From assembly GCA_017622575.1 (NCBI GenBank), contig JAGAQU010000081.1:1-64000 (forward strand): 64,000 bases of DNA, in the 5' to 3' direction. The notes under the pieces were generated by a model. That model had not been told where the DNA came from and ran no database searches. It was given only the letters and a program-made list of their open reading frames with translations. Within the stretch, counting starts at the first letter, position 1. The number at the start of each line of letters is the position of its first letter. This DNA is from Lachnospiraceae bacterium (GTDB lineage: Bacteria > Bacillota > Clostridia > Lachnospirales > Lachnospiraceae). The position numbers and the translations under genes were made by a program. Of this stretch, positions 8,414 to 17,187 are shown piece after piece.

Positions 8414-9733
8414 TTGGGAACAACCGTTAATTTTGAAAAATACAACAGAGTGCTTTCGGACAGCTTCTTTAAAGTGAAAGGGAAAGTGGTTAACGTGGTA
8501 GGTCTTACCATTGAGTCCAAGGGACCTCAGGCGAAGCTGGGCGATATCTGCGTGATCACTTCCGGCATCAGAGATGAAAGTGGTAAACAGGTACTTTCGG
8601 AGGTGGTTGGCTTTAAGGAGGGAAAGGTCCTTTTAATGCCCTATGAAAAAGTGGAAGGGATCGGCCCCGGAAGCAGTGTGGAAAATACAGGTGCTCCGCT
8701 TAAGGTAAAAGTGGATGACAGTCTCCTCGGAAAGACACTAAACGGTCTCGGCAGACCGGATACAGGGGAGCTGCTTGCCGGCAGAGAGTATGATGTGGAG
8801 GCCAGCCCTCCTGACCCCATGAGCAGAAAGATCATCAGTGAGGTCCTCCCTCTTGGAGTCAAAGCGGTAGACGGACTGATCACGGTAGGAAAAGGGCAGA
8901 GAATCGGTATTTTTGCCGGATCCGGTGTGGGAAAATCAACTCTTATGGGCATGTTTGCCCGCAACACAAAAGCAGATATCAACGTGATTGCGCTGATCGG
9001 AGAGCGTGGCAGAGAAGTAAGAGAATTTATTGAAAGAGATTTGGGACCTGAAGACATGAAACGTTCCGTGGTGGTGGTGGCAACCTCCGACAGACCAGCA
9101 CTGGAACGTAAGAAAGCGGCACAGACAGCTACCGCAATTGCGGAATATTTCAGAGATCAGGGAAAAGATGTGCTCCTCATGATGGATTCCATGACCCGTT
9201 TTTCCATGGCTCAGAGAGAAATTGGTCTTGCCAGCGGTGAGCCTCCCGTTTCGAGAGGATATCCCCCCAGCGTGTATTCTGAAATGCCAAAGCTTTTAGA
9301 GCGGGCAGGGTGTTCTGACAAGGGTTCTATCACAGGGCTTTATACGGTGCTTGTGGACGGAGACGATTTCAATGAACCCATCACGGACACGGCCAGAAGT
9401 ATTCTGGACGGTCACATTATGCTGAACAGAAAACTTGCACATAAAAATCATTATCCGGCAATCGATATTCTGCAGAGTATTTCAAGATGTATGAGCCAGA
9501 TTGCAACAAGAGAGCACAAGCAGCTGGCGGGTAAAATGAAAAATGTGATGGCTACCTACAATGAGGCGGAGGATCTGATCAATATCGGCGCTTATAAGGC
9601 GGGTAGCAATCCCGAGATTGATTATGCCATCAGCAGGATACAGGCAGTCAATCACTTTCTTTTACAGGATGTGAATGACAAATTTACCTTTGATGAAACT
9701 GTGGAAATGATGAAGGGTATTTTTGAAGAATAG
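8414..9733 (+). CDS. fliI: Flagellum-specific type III export ATPase FliI
   Basis: FliI hydrolyses ATP to help unfold and deliver flagellar export substrates; it resembles the F1-ATPase beta subunit. The 439-residue product has the Walker A GSGVGKST at about 169-176, the type III ATPase signature region ERGREVREF, a Walker B-like LLMMDSMTRF, and the SRGYPPSVYSEMPKLLER block. The start is TTG 8414 with AAGGA and AGG upstream (8397-8409), a weak-looking initiation site. It lies between fliH and fliJ as usual. Confidence 0.96.
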   Translation: MGTTVNFEKYNRVLSDSFFKVKGKVVNVVGLTIESKGPQAKLGDICVITSGIRDESGKQVLSEVVGFKEGKVLLMPYEKVEGIGPGSSVENTGAPLKVKVDDSLLGKTLNGLGRPDTGELLAGREYDVEASPPDPMSRKIISEVLPLGVKAVDGLITVGKGQRIGIFAGSGVGKSTLMGMFARNTKADINVIALIGERGREVREFIERDLGPEDMKRSVVVVATSDRPALERKKAAQTATAIAEYFRDQGKDVLLMMDSMTRFSMAQREIGLASGEPPVSRGYPPSVYSEMPKLLERAGCSDKGSITGLYTVLVDGDDFNEPITDTARSILDGHIMLNRKLAHKNHYPAIDILQSISRCMSQIATREHKQLAGKMKNVMATYNEAEDLINIGAYKAGSNPEIDYAISRIQAVNHFLLQDVNDKFTFDETVEMMKGIFEE

Positions 9734-9744
9734 CAGGATAGCAT

Positions 9745-10194
9745 ATGGCTAAATTTGTATATCGGATGCAGAGTATCCTGAATATCAAAGAAAAGATGGA
9801 ATCTCAGGCAAGAAATGAATTTGCCAGGGCACGTCAGCATCTGAATGAAGAGGAAGAAAAACTGAAAGGTCTTACGGAAAGAAAAGCTTTTTACGAGCAG
9901 CAGGGAAGAAAGCTGCAGGAGAGCAGTCTGAATGTGCGGGATATTCTGGATAATCGAAACGCCATTGAGAGAATGAAGGAATATATCACGGCACAGAAAA
10001 AGGCGGTTATCACGGCACAGGCACAGCTCGAGGATGCAAGGCAGAAGCTTCAGAATGCCATGCAGGAAAAGAAGACCCAGGAGAGGCTGAAAGAAAAGGC
10101 TTTTGAGGAATTTGTAAGGGAAGAAAACGCGAAGGAATCAAAAGAAATTGATGAACTGGTAAGTTATACTTACGGTCAGAAAAACCGGATCTGA
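9745..10194 (+). CDS. fliJ: Flagellar export chaperone FliJ
   Basis: FliJ is the small coiled-coil stalk of the export ATPase ring and escorts chaperones. The 149-residue product is almost entirely predicted coiled coil, rich in Lys, Glu and Gln, beginning with FVYRMQSILNIKEKMESQA, the usual FliJ opening. It follows fliI by 11 bp, the conserved position. Sequence conservation in this family is low, so the call rests on position, size and coiled-coil character. Confidence 0.88.
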   Translation: MAKFVYRMQSILNIKEKMESQARNEFARARQHLNEEEEKLKGLTERKAFYEQQGRKLQESSLNVRDILDNRNAIERMKEYITAQKKAVITAQAQLEDARQKLQNAMQEKKTQERLKEKAFEEFVREENAKESKEIDELVSYTYGQKNRI

Positions 10195-10218
10195 TTTTGA
10201 AAAAATGGAGAAAACAGT

Positions 10219-11100
10219 ATGCCACTTGATGAGGAATTAAGCCCGGAAGACGCAAAACTTGAAAAGAAGCGTTTGAAGGAAGAAAAAAAGAAACTGAAAA
10301 ATGAACAGAAAGAACAGAAAAAGCTGGCAAAGCAGCGGGCAAAAGAAATTGCGAGCAAGGAGGCAGAGCTTTCCGAGGGAGAGGAGGAAAGCTCCGGCTC
10401 TGTTTTTGCTGTCACGTTTGTGATTGTTCTGATCTGGGTGGCCATTCTCTGCCTGATCGTTAAGCTCGATTTCGGGGGCTTTGGCAGCAATGTGCTGACG
10501 CCTATTTTGAAGGATGTCCCTGTGCTGAATCTGATTCTGCCGGCAAACACGGATGTAGCCGTGGATGAGGAGACGAGCGAATCCTATGGGGGATATGACA
10601 ATTTAAAGGATGCCGTTGCCTATATAAAGGAGCTGGAGCTTGAACTGGAGCGCGCCCAGTCAGCGGAAAGCACCAGCACGGATGAAGTGGCACAGCTGAA
10701 GGCGGAAGTGGAGAGGCTTAAGACCTTTGAGGACAGTCAGGTGGAATTCCAGAGAATCAAAACGGAATTTTATGAAGAGGTGGTTTACTCCGAAAAAGGA
10801 CCCGGTATCGAGGAATATAAAAAGTATTATGAGGAAATGGACCCGGCCACTGCGGAGTATCTTTATAAGCAGGTGATTCAGCAGATAGAGGAATCGGATG
10901 AGATCAAGGATTATGCCAAGGCATATTCCGCCATGAAACCAAAGGAAGCTGCAGCAATCTTTGAGGCAATGACAGACAATCTTGACCTTGCCGCGAGAAT
11001 CCTTAATGTGATGGAAGCCGAAGACAGAGGAAAAATACTGGGAGTGATGGATCCTGAAATTGCTTCCAGATTGACCAAAATTATGGATCCGGAATCTTAA
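10219..11100 (+). CDS. Flagellar-operon membrane protein with MgtE-N-like domain (MotE/YlxF-like)
   Basis: Function not established. The 293-residue product has a very basic N-terminal coiled coil (about 10-50), one transmembrane helix (about 62-84), a second coiled coil (about 130-170), and a C-terminal helical region (about 225-290; KAYSAMKPKEAAAIFEAM, ARILNVMEAEDRGKILGVM) with the repeat style of the MgtE intracellular N domain. Proteins of this layout commonly sit between fliJ and fliK (YlxF in Bacillus) and have been called MotE-like. The C-terminal part is expected outside the membrane. A role in motor or export assembly is inferred from context only. Confidence 0.75.
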   Translation: MPLDEELSPEDAKLEKKRLKEEKKKLKNEQKEQKKLAKQRAKEIASKEAELSEGEEESSGSVFAVTFVIVLIWVAILCLIVKLDFGGFGSNVLTPILKDVPVLNLILPANTDVAVDEETSESYGGYDNLKDAVAYIKELELELERAQSAESTSTDEVAQLKAEVERLKTFEDSQVEFQRIKTEFYEEVVYSEKGPGIEEYKKYYEEMDPATAEYLYKQVIQQIEESDEIKDYAKAYSAMKPKEAAAIFEAMTDNLDLAARILNVMEAEDRGKILGVMDPEIASRLTKIMDPES

Positions 11101-11177
11101 GATATCTCATTTTTTTGACGATATATAAATGTACCTTGAAAAATAGTCCGCGCGACTTATAGAATGGAGGAATGCAA

Positions 11178-12599
11178 ATGACAGGAGCACCTGTAAAAGA
11201 TGTAGGTTCACTGCTGAATTTTACCGGAAGCCGGAAGGCGGGAGCTTCAGTCAGGTCTACAGGCACAGGAGAGTTTGAAAATGCCATGAGCAAAGCGTCT
11301 TACGGTGACAAAGATTTCTTTTCTGAAAGCAGAGTGTCCGGAGAAAAGATCAAAACCGGTGAAAGCAATGACTTTCAAAAGGAAAAGGTAAATCAGTCAC
11401 ATCCCCGGAAGGATGCTTTGAAACGGGAAGAAAAAAACTCTGAAGTAAAGCCTGAGGAACCCGGACTGGATACGCAAAGGCAGCAGGAAGTGACGGATGC
11501 GGGTAATGAAGTCATTTCTGAAGTGGCACAGGCACTTGACATAAGTGAAGAGGAAGTACTGGATGCCATGGAGGAACTTGGACTTAGTATCAGCGCGATT
11601 CTTGACCCTGATCAAATGACAAAGCTTGTGGTGAGTCTTTCAGGGGAGACGGATAACCTTTCCCTTCTGACTGACGAGGGTCTGTATGGAAAAGTGCAAA
11701 ATCTTCTTCAGAGCCTTGAGGGTATCAGACAGAATCTTTCGGAAGAATTTTCCATAGATCCGGAAGAGCTTGACCAGATGCTTGCTAAGCTGAAAGAAGT
11801 GCCCGGTGAAGAAATCTCTGTTGCGGATAAGGAAGCCCAGTCGGAGGAAATGTCTGCCGAAAATGGAAAAACGGAAAAAATCAGTATTACCGTTACGGAT
11901 GACAACCGGTCAGTAAAATTGACCACAGACGAAAAGGGCAATACAATCCAGGCAGAAGCAGTGTATCAAAAGAAGACGGAGGAAGGAGATTCTTCATCCG
12001 GAAAAGAAGACCATGCACAGGCAGGAAAGGACGGACAAAATCCGGAAAGTGAAAGCCCGCTGCTTACATCCTTACAAAAGGATCAGCCACAAAATGCGGT
12101 GGTCACTTTTGAACAAGTAACTTCATCCGATTTCAGAAGCAGTCAGGAGATCATGGATCAGATTCTTGATTACATGAAGATTCAGTTAAAACCGGAGATG
12201 GATCAGCTGGAAATGCAGTTACATCCCGCGAGCCTGGGAACATTAAAAATTCATCTTGTTTCCAAAGGAGGAGAGGTAACGGCACAGTTCCAGGTACAGA
12301 ATGAAACGGTAAAAGCAGCCGTGGAAAGCCAGATCGCTCTTCTCAAGGATTCTTTGAAAGAACAGGGAATTAAGGTGGAAGCGGTTGAAGTGACAGTGGA
12401 GAGTCACGCATTTGAAAGCAATCTCTGGCAGGGACAGGAAAGAGAAAACGGAAGTTCCTATCAGGGAAACAAGAAGTCCCCAAGAAGAATTAATTTGAAT
12501 GCTCTTGAGGAAGGCTTTGAAGAGGAAGCCAGTGACGAAGAACTTTTATCGGCACAGATGATGAAAGCAAACGGAGGAACGGTAGATTTTACCGCATAA
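11178..12599 (+). CDS. fliK: Flagellar hook-length control protein FliK
   Basis: FliK is the secreted ruler that measures hook length and triggers the FlhB substrate switch. The 473-residue product has a long, low-complexity, acidic and probably disordered N-terminal two-thirds, and a conserved C-terminal Flg_hook domain at about 338-412 (MQLHPASLGTLKIHL, then AQFQVQNETVKAAVE). ATG 11178 is preferred because GGAGG (11166-11170) is 7 nt away; ATG 11172 is in frame but too close to that site. Genes fliK-flgD-flgE follow in the usual order. Confidence 0.9.
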   Translation: MTGAPVKDVGSLLNFTGSRKAGASVRSTGTGEFENAMSKASYGDKDFFSESRVSGEKIKTGESNDFQKEKVNQSHPRKDALKREEKNSEVKPEEPGLDTQRQQEVTDAGNEVISEVAQALDISEEEVLDAMEELGLSISAILDPDQMTKLVVSLSGETDNLSLLTDEGLYGKVQNLLQSLEGIRQNLSEEFSIDPEELDQMLAKLKEVPGEEISVADKEAQSEEMSAENGKTEKISITVTDDNRSVKLTTDEKGNTIQAEAVYQKKTEEGDSSSGKEDHAQAGKDGQNPESESPLLTSLQKDQPQNAVVTFEQVTSSDFRSSQEIMDQILDYMKIQLKPEMDQLEMQLHPASLGTLKIHLVSKGGEVTAQFQVQNETVKAAVESQIALLKDSLKEQGIKVEAVEVTVESHAFESNLWQGQERENGSSYQGNKKSPRRINLNALEEGFEEEASDEELLSAQMMKANGGTVDFTA

Positions 12600-12635
12600 T
12601 AAAATGAAAGGCATAATGTGCAGAAAGGAGAAAAA

Positions 12636-13391
12636 ATGTCAGTAGGAGCAGTTGTAAAAGACGGACAAATACAGGAAACCGCATCCCAGTCTTCCGTGCA
12701 GAAGGCTTCAGGAAATAACGGGATGGATAAGGATGCTTTTTTACAGCTTCTGGTAGCGCAGATGAAATATCAGGATCCTTTGGAACCTACTTCAAATACG
12801 GAATATATTTCACAGTATGCAACCTTCTCCCAGGTAGAGCAGATGCAGAATATGGCAGCCAGTATGGAACTTTCCAGAGCATCTTCCATGGTAGGAAAGC
12901 TGGTGAATGTAGAGACCACAAACAGCAACGGAGAGACGAAACAGGTACAGGGTATGGTGGAATATGTTACATATGAGAACAACAAAGCTTATGTTTCCAT
13001 CGACGGAACCCTTTATTCCGCGGATGACGTGGTGGCAGTTGTAGATGAAACCTACCAGGACGCTTACGATTTAGCAGTAACCTTTGCAGGCGCAATGGAA
13101 GAACTTCCACTTTATGAAGAACTTACCTTATCCGATAAGGAGGCTGTTTCCATTCTTCAGCAGGGTTATAACAGCATGACAGCCTACCAGCAGTCTTTTA
13201 TCTCTAAAGCAGATGTGGAAAAGCTTCAGCAGTATGTGGCAAGAATCGCACAGCTGGAAGCAGAAGCTGAGGAAAATAATAAGGCGCAGGAGACAGACAG
13301 TGCAGAGAAATCAGATGAGAGCGAAGAGATCGATAAGATAGAGGGTGCTGAAGAGGCAGCTACAGAAGAAAGTGTCGGAACGGAAGCTTAA
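12636..13391 (+). CDS. flgD: Flagellar hook assembly protein FlgD with atypical C-terminal domain
   Basis: FlgD caps the growing hook. Residues about 30-75 carry the conserved FlgD N-terminal region (MDKDAFLQLLVAQMKYQDPL, then QMQNMAASMELSRA). A small beta segment follows to about 135. Residues about 142-210 do not look like the usual FlgD Ig-like or tudor domains; they follow a helical pattern (ELTLSDKEAV, YNSMTAYQQSFIS, IAQLEAEAEE) that resembles the roughly 65-residue helical repeats of Clostridial surface proteins. The last 40 residues are strongly acidic. ATG 12636 is chosen for AGAAAGGAG just upstream. Similarity of the tail is judged by eye. Confidence 0.88.
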   Translation: MSVGAVVKDGQIQETASQSSVQKASGNNGMDKDAFLQLLVAQMKYQDPLEPTSNTEYISQYATFSQVEQMQNMAASMELSRASSMVGKLVNVETTNSNGETKQVQGMVEYVTYENNKAYVSIDGTLYSADDVVAVVDETYQDAYDLAVTFAGAMEELPLYEELTLSDKEAVSILQQGYNSMTAYQQSFISKADVEKLQQYVARIAQLEAEAEENNKAQETDSAEKSDESEEIDKIEGAEEAATEESVGTEA

Positions 13392-13431
13392 GCAGGATGC
13401 ATAGAAGCAAAGACTCAGGGAGGAGCAGCAT

Positions 13432-13824
13432 ATGAAAGTGCAAAATAGTGGATTCCTTTCCATTGAACAGCTTCAGGATCAGTACCTTAGTCAGAACAAA
13501 ATAACCGTGCAGAATAAAACCGCGGAAGGGTTATCCTTTCGGGAGATTTTGGATCAGCAAAGTGATACCGGTGAGGTAAAATTTTCCAAGCATGCACAGG
13601 GAAGACTGGCAGACCGGAACATTGAGCTGACGAAGGGACAGATGGATCGCTTAAATGAAGGTACTGTGAGAGCACAGCAGAAGGGAATCAGAGAATCACT
13701 GGTACTTGTTGACGGACTGGCATTTATCGTGAATATTCCCAATCACACGGTGGTGACAGCCATGAATCAGCAGGACACAGCGGAAAATGTATTTACAAAT
13801 ATTGACGGAGCCGTAATCGCATAG
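13432..13824 (+). CDS. TIGR02530-type flagellar operon protein
   Basis: A 130-residue protein of the family found between flgD and flgE in Bacillota flagellar operons (YlxG/Flg_new type). Visible signatures are FSKHAQGRLADRNIEL, the basic helix around KGIRESLVLVDGLAF and NHTVVTAMN. The molecular role is not known to me; the fixed position beside the hook genes suggests a part in hook assembly. GGGAGGAG (13418-13425) precedes the ATG. Confidence 0.85.
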   Translation: MKVQNSGFLSIEQLQDQYLSQNKITVQNKTAEGLSFREILDQQSDTGEVKFSKHAQGRLADRNIELTKGQMDRLNEGTVRAQQKGIRESLVLVDGLAFIVNIPNHTVVTAMNQQDTAENVFTNIDGAVIA

Positions 13825-13901
13825 CCGGACCTTACGGAGGCTATTGTTCCCGACCGACAGAAGGAGCAAACGGCGAAGAACTTTAAGGAGGTCATTTCAT
13901 T

Positions 13902-15260
13902 ATGATGAGATCATTATACTCTGGTGTAGCAGGCTTAAAGACACACCAGACCAGAATGGACGTTATCGGTAACAACATTGCAAACGTAAACACTACAGCA
14001 TATAAATCACAGTCTATGACATTCAGTGATCTGATGTATCAGACAACCCAGTCTGCATCAGGAGCCAACACCACCACAGGTGTAGGTGGTGTGAATGCCA
14101 GACAGATCGGTCTTGGTTCCAAGACAAGTGCGATCAAGACTGCCATCACTACCCAGGGGGCATCTCAGACAACCAATGATCCCTTTGATATCATGATCAC
14201 GGGAGATGCATTCTTCATTGTCAGCAACGGCATGGATAAATTCTTTACAAGAGACGGCTCTTTCTATGTGGATGGCGCCGGCAACCTTGCCATGACAAGC
14301 ACCGGATACAATGTGATGGGCTGGCAGGTGGACCCCAACAACCCAAGTGCCATCAAGCAGGATACGGTGTCCGCTCTGCGCATTATGACAGAGGAGAATC
14401 TTACTTATCCTCCGGAAGCAACAACCGCAGCGAGAATCACCGGTATTCTCGACAAGAACGATACCAATGTAAACAGCACCTCAGGTAAGATCATGAATCT
14501 GGAGTTTTATGATAATCTGGGATATAAGTATACCGCGAAGCTCAGTGTTCATGATGCGGATGCTACAAAAGATGACGGAAAATATTATGTCCAGCTTGAT
14601 GATATTCTGGATTCCAATGGTAAGAGCGTAATGGTAGCAGGTAAGGCAGATCTGAGAGAGGGAACAACAACGCTTGATAAAGCAGCATTGGAGTTTTCTA
14701 CGGAGAATGGTAAGTTTAAGCAGGTGGGTAATACAGAGGGAAACAAGGCAATTACACTTCACTTTGATGACACGACTTTCCCCAGCTTTTCCGATATCAC
14801 CATTGACTTTTCTACAATATCCAACGTCAACAACAACGGTTCTTCTACCATCGCTCCCATCCGCGGAGACTCCGATGGAAACTATGCAGGACGTAAGGTG
14901 GGCGAGATGAGCGGTATCGATATCCAGAAGGACGGTATGATCTACGCAACCTACGATAACGGACAGTCAAGATTGATGGGACAGATCGCAGTGGCAACCT
15001 TTGCCAATGCATCGGGACTTGCCAAGGAAGGTGATAATCTGTATTCTGCAACCCAGAACTCCGGTGATTTTGACGGAATCGGAACCGATATCACTGCAGG
15101 CGGCGGTTATATGAATACAGGCGTTCTGGAAATGAGTAATGTGGATCTTTCCGCCGAGTTTACGGAAATGATCACAACCCAGAGAGGGTTCCAGGCAAAC
15201 AGCCGTATTATCACTGTTTCCGATACACTTCTTGAGGAATTGACGAATCTGAAGAGATAA
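13902..15260 (+). CDS. flgE: Flagellar hook protein FlgE
   Basis: FlgE polymerises into the flexible hook. The 452-residue product has the N-terminal axial motif (SLYSGVAGLKTHQTRMDVIG, then NNIANVNTTAYKSQ), variable central domains (about 150-340), and the C-terminal axial partner (MSNVDLSAEFTEMITTQRGF, then NSRIITVSDTLLEELTNL). Ending and size favour FlgE over FlgG. A strong AAGGAGGT (13885-13892) lies 9 nt before the start, as expected for an abundant structural protein. A stable hairpin follows the gene. Confidence 0.93.
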   Translation: MMRSLYSGVAGLKTHQTRMDVIGNNIANVNTTAYKSQSMTFSDLMYQTTQSASGANTTTGVGGVNARQIGLGSKTSAIKTAITTQGASQTTNDPFDIMITGDAFFIVSNGMDKFFTRDGSFYVDGAGNLAMTSTGYNVMGWQVDPNNPSAIKQDTVSALRIMTEENLTYPPEATTAARITGILDKNDTNVNSTSGKIMNLEFYDNLGYKYTAKLSVHDADATKDDGKYYVQLDDILDSNGKSVMVAGKADLREGTTTLDKAALEFSTENGKFKQVGNTEGNKAITLHFDDTTFPSFSDITIDFSTISNVNNNGSSTIAPIRGDSDGNYAGRKVGEMSGIDIQKDGMIYATYDNGQSRLMGQIAVATFANASGLAKEGDNLYSATQNSGDFDGIGTDITAGGGYMNTGVLEMSNVDLSAEFTEMITTQRGFQANSRIITVSDTLLEELTNLKR

Positions 15261-15284
15261 TAACAATGCTTATAAATAGGCGGG

Positions 15285-15313
15285 AAAGGGTACCGGTTTA
15301 TCCGGTTCCCTTT
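15285..15313 (+). promoter_or_regulatory. Stable intra-operon hairpin after flgE
   Basis: AAAGGG-T-ACCGG (15285-15296) pairs with CCGGT-T-CCCTTT (15302-15313) around a 5-nt loop, with a single T-T mismatch. Only a short, interrupted T-run (15319-15323) follows. It may be a partial terminator or a 3' stabiliser that lets flgE be expressed more than the downstream genes. Confidence 0.5.
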
Positions 15314-15361
15314 AGGTGTTTTATTCCTAATCTGCCAAATTAAGCATAAGGAGGGCATTTT

Positions 15362-15547
15362 ATGATAGAAGTGACAAAGATAAACGGGTCAAAAGTGCTG
15401 ATAAATCCTGATTTGATGGAGCTTGTGGAGGAAACGCCGGACACGGTCATTACCTTTACCACGGGCAGAAAAATAATTGTAAAAGAAAGTAGACAAGAAG
15501 TGAAAAATCTTGTAAAATTGTATAGAAAGGATATTTTTGCAAATTAA
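15362..15547 (+). CDS. flbD: FlbD family flagellar protein
   Basis: A 61-residue protein matching the small FlbD family (MIEVTKINGSKVLINPDLME, then TTGRKIIVKES). These proteins lie between flgE and motA in many Clostridia and Bacilli, and SwrD of Bacillus belongs to this group, where it raises motor power. It should not be confused with the Caulobacter regulator also named FlbD. AAGGAGG (15349-15355) precedes the start. It is followed by motA after 20 bp, which fits a stator-related role. Confidence 0.88.
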   Translation: MIEVTKINGSKVLINPDLMELVEETPDTVITFTTGRKIIVKESRQEVKNLVKLYRKDIFAN

Positions 15548-15567
15548 CGCAAAAATGGGTGTAAGTT

Positions 15568-16365
15568 GTGGATTTAGCGTCTATTTTGGGCTTGCTTTTA
15601 TGCTTTGGTATGTGCTTTTACGGCATTCTTATGAATGCCGGAGTTGAAAATATAGGCCGTTATGTCGATCCGGCATCGGCAATTATTACCTTTGGTGGTG
15701 CATTCTTCTCTGTTATGGCATCCAAGACCATGAAGGATTATATTGGCGGCCTTAAGAGTTTTACCCTGATTTTTAAAGCACCTGTATGGGATGCGCGGTC
15801 CATTATCCAGAAAATTATTGATCTGTCGAATATAGCCCGTAAGGAAGGTCTTCTTTCTTTGGAGGAGGCAGCGGGAGATCTGGACGATGATTTCATGAAA
15901 AAAGGTATCCTTCTGATCGTTGACGGCACTGATCCCGATCTTGTCAGAGGAATTATGGAGACAGAACTGATCAGTTTGGAGGACAGGCACAAGAATAAAA
16001 TCGCGTTTTGGGAAGACCTTGGCGCCATGGGACCTGCCTGGGGTATGATCGGTACCCTGATCGGTCTGGTTAACATGTTGTATGAAATGTCAGACCCTTC
16101 CAGTCTGGGTCCCAGTATGGCAGTTGCACTGATTACTACTTTGTATGGCTCTCTTCTTGCCAACTGGATCTGTGCACCCGTGGCGGGCAAATTAAAGTCA
16201 AACAATGCCGCTGAAATGATGATGAAGGAAATTATGATTGAGGGGCTTTTGTCGATTCAGGCAGGAGAAAACCCCCGAGTGATAGAAGAGAAGCTGAAGT
16301 CGTTCCTTTCACCCGGTGAAAGAATTACACAGGGTGACAGTGATGGAGGTGAGGAGAATGGCTAA
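15568..16365 (+). CDS. motA: Flagellar stator protein MotA
   Basis: MotA, with MotB, forms the ion-driven stator. The 265-residue product has four predicted membrane helices, a cytoplasmic loop between helices 2 and 3, and the conserved third-helix region MGPAWGMIGTLIGLVNML at about 152-169 plus GPSMAVALITTLYGSLLAN. The start is GTG 15568 with no strong ribosome site. The end overlaps motB by 8 nt (ATGGCTAA), consistent with coupled stoichiometry. Confidence 0.95.
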   Translation: MDLASILGLLLCFGMCFYGILMNAGVENIGRYVDPASAIITFGGAFFSVMASKTMKDYIGGLKSFTLIFKAPVWDARSIIQKIIDLSNIARKEGLLSLEEAAGDLDDDFMKKGILLIVDGTDPDLVRGIMETELISLEDRHKNKIAFWEDLGAMGPAWGMIGTLIGLVNMLYEMSDPSSLGPSMAVALITTLYGSLLANWICAPVAGKLKSNNAAEMMMKEIMIEGLLSIQAGENPRVIEEKLKSFLSPGERITQGDSDGGEENG

Positions 16366-17164
16366 ATGTAAGCCGGATGAACCGCCCAAGGGGGCCCCGG
16401 CCTGGCAGGCCACCTTCGCCGATCTGATGAATCTTTTGCTTTGCTTCTTTGTTATGCTGTTTTCCATGTCGACCATGGATGCTCAGAAATTTGAACTTCT
16501 GGCAGCTTCTTTTAACCAGACGTTCAGTATTTTCTCGGCAGGTGCCACGGCGATTGGAGATGGTATTCTGATCAGCAATGGTGTCAGCCAGTTAAACGAA
16601 CTGGATGATTACATAAACAGTACCGGACGAGATGAGGAAGGGGAAACCATTCCGGAGGATCTTAAATCGGCCGAAGAAATGCTTGAGGAGGCAAAGCTGC
16701 AGGAGTCGGAAGAACTTGCGGAGAAGGTGGAAGAAGCTCTGGAAGAAAGAAATCTTGATAAAGAGATCGATATCGAATTTACGGCTCAATACGTGCAGCT
16801 TACCTTAAACGGTGCCATTTTGTTTGATTCTGGAAGTGTTCAGCTGAAGGATGAGGCACTGCCCATTTTAAATCAGGTGGGGATTATACTTCAGAGACAT
16901 GCTGCCGGAACCATTGAAATAGAAGGACATACGGACAATGTTCCCATGTCCGGAGAAAAGTATTCCAATAATGATGAACTGAGTGCGGGTCGTGCTCTTT
17001 CCGTATTTTATTATCTGATTGAAAACACGACTTTAGACCCGGTCAACATTAAACATTCGGGAATGGGTGAATATGTTCCGATTGCAGACAATTCGACGGC
17101 TGAAGGAAGAGCGAAGAACAGAAGAGTTGAGATTCGGATTTACAATTCGCTGAGTTCATATTAA
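16358..17164 (+). CDS. motB: Flagellar stator protein MotB
   Basis: MotB anchors the stator to peptidoglycan and carries the ion-binding aspartate. The 268-residue product has one membrane helix (about 22-42) with the critical Asp22 in ATFADLMNLLLCFF, a coiled acidic linker, and a C-terminal OmpA-like peptidoglycan-binding domain (ILFDSGSVQL, IEGHTDNVPM, NRRVEIRI). ATG 16358 is preferred because GGAGGTGAGGAG lies just upstream and yields the standard MAKCKPDEPPKG opening. Confidence 0.95.
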   Translation: MAKCKPDEPPKGAPAWQATFADLMNLLLCFFVMLFSMSTMDAQKFELLAASFNQTFSIFSAGATAIGDGILISNGVSQLNELDDYINSTGRDEEGETIPEDLKSAEEMLEEAKLQESEELAEKVEEALEERNLDKEIDIEFTAQYVQLTLNGAILFDSGSVQLKDEALPILNQVGIILQRHAAGTIEIEGHTDNVPMSGEKYSNNDELSAGRALSVFYYLIENTTLDPVNIKHSGMGEYVPIADNSTAEGRAKNRRVEIRIYNSLSSY

Positions 17165-17187
17165 GATTTAAGAGAAGGAAACAGAAA

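Noticed and set aside
11101-11177. Internal promoter before fliK (TTGAAA with TATAGA)
   Set aside because: Transcription would start within the ribosome-binding site; a chance match in an AT-rich gap is more likely.
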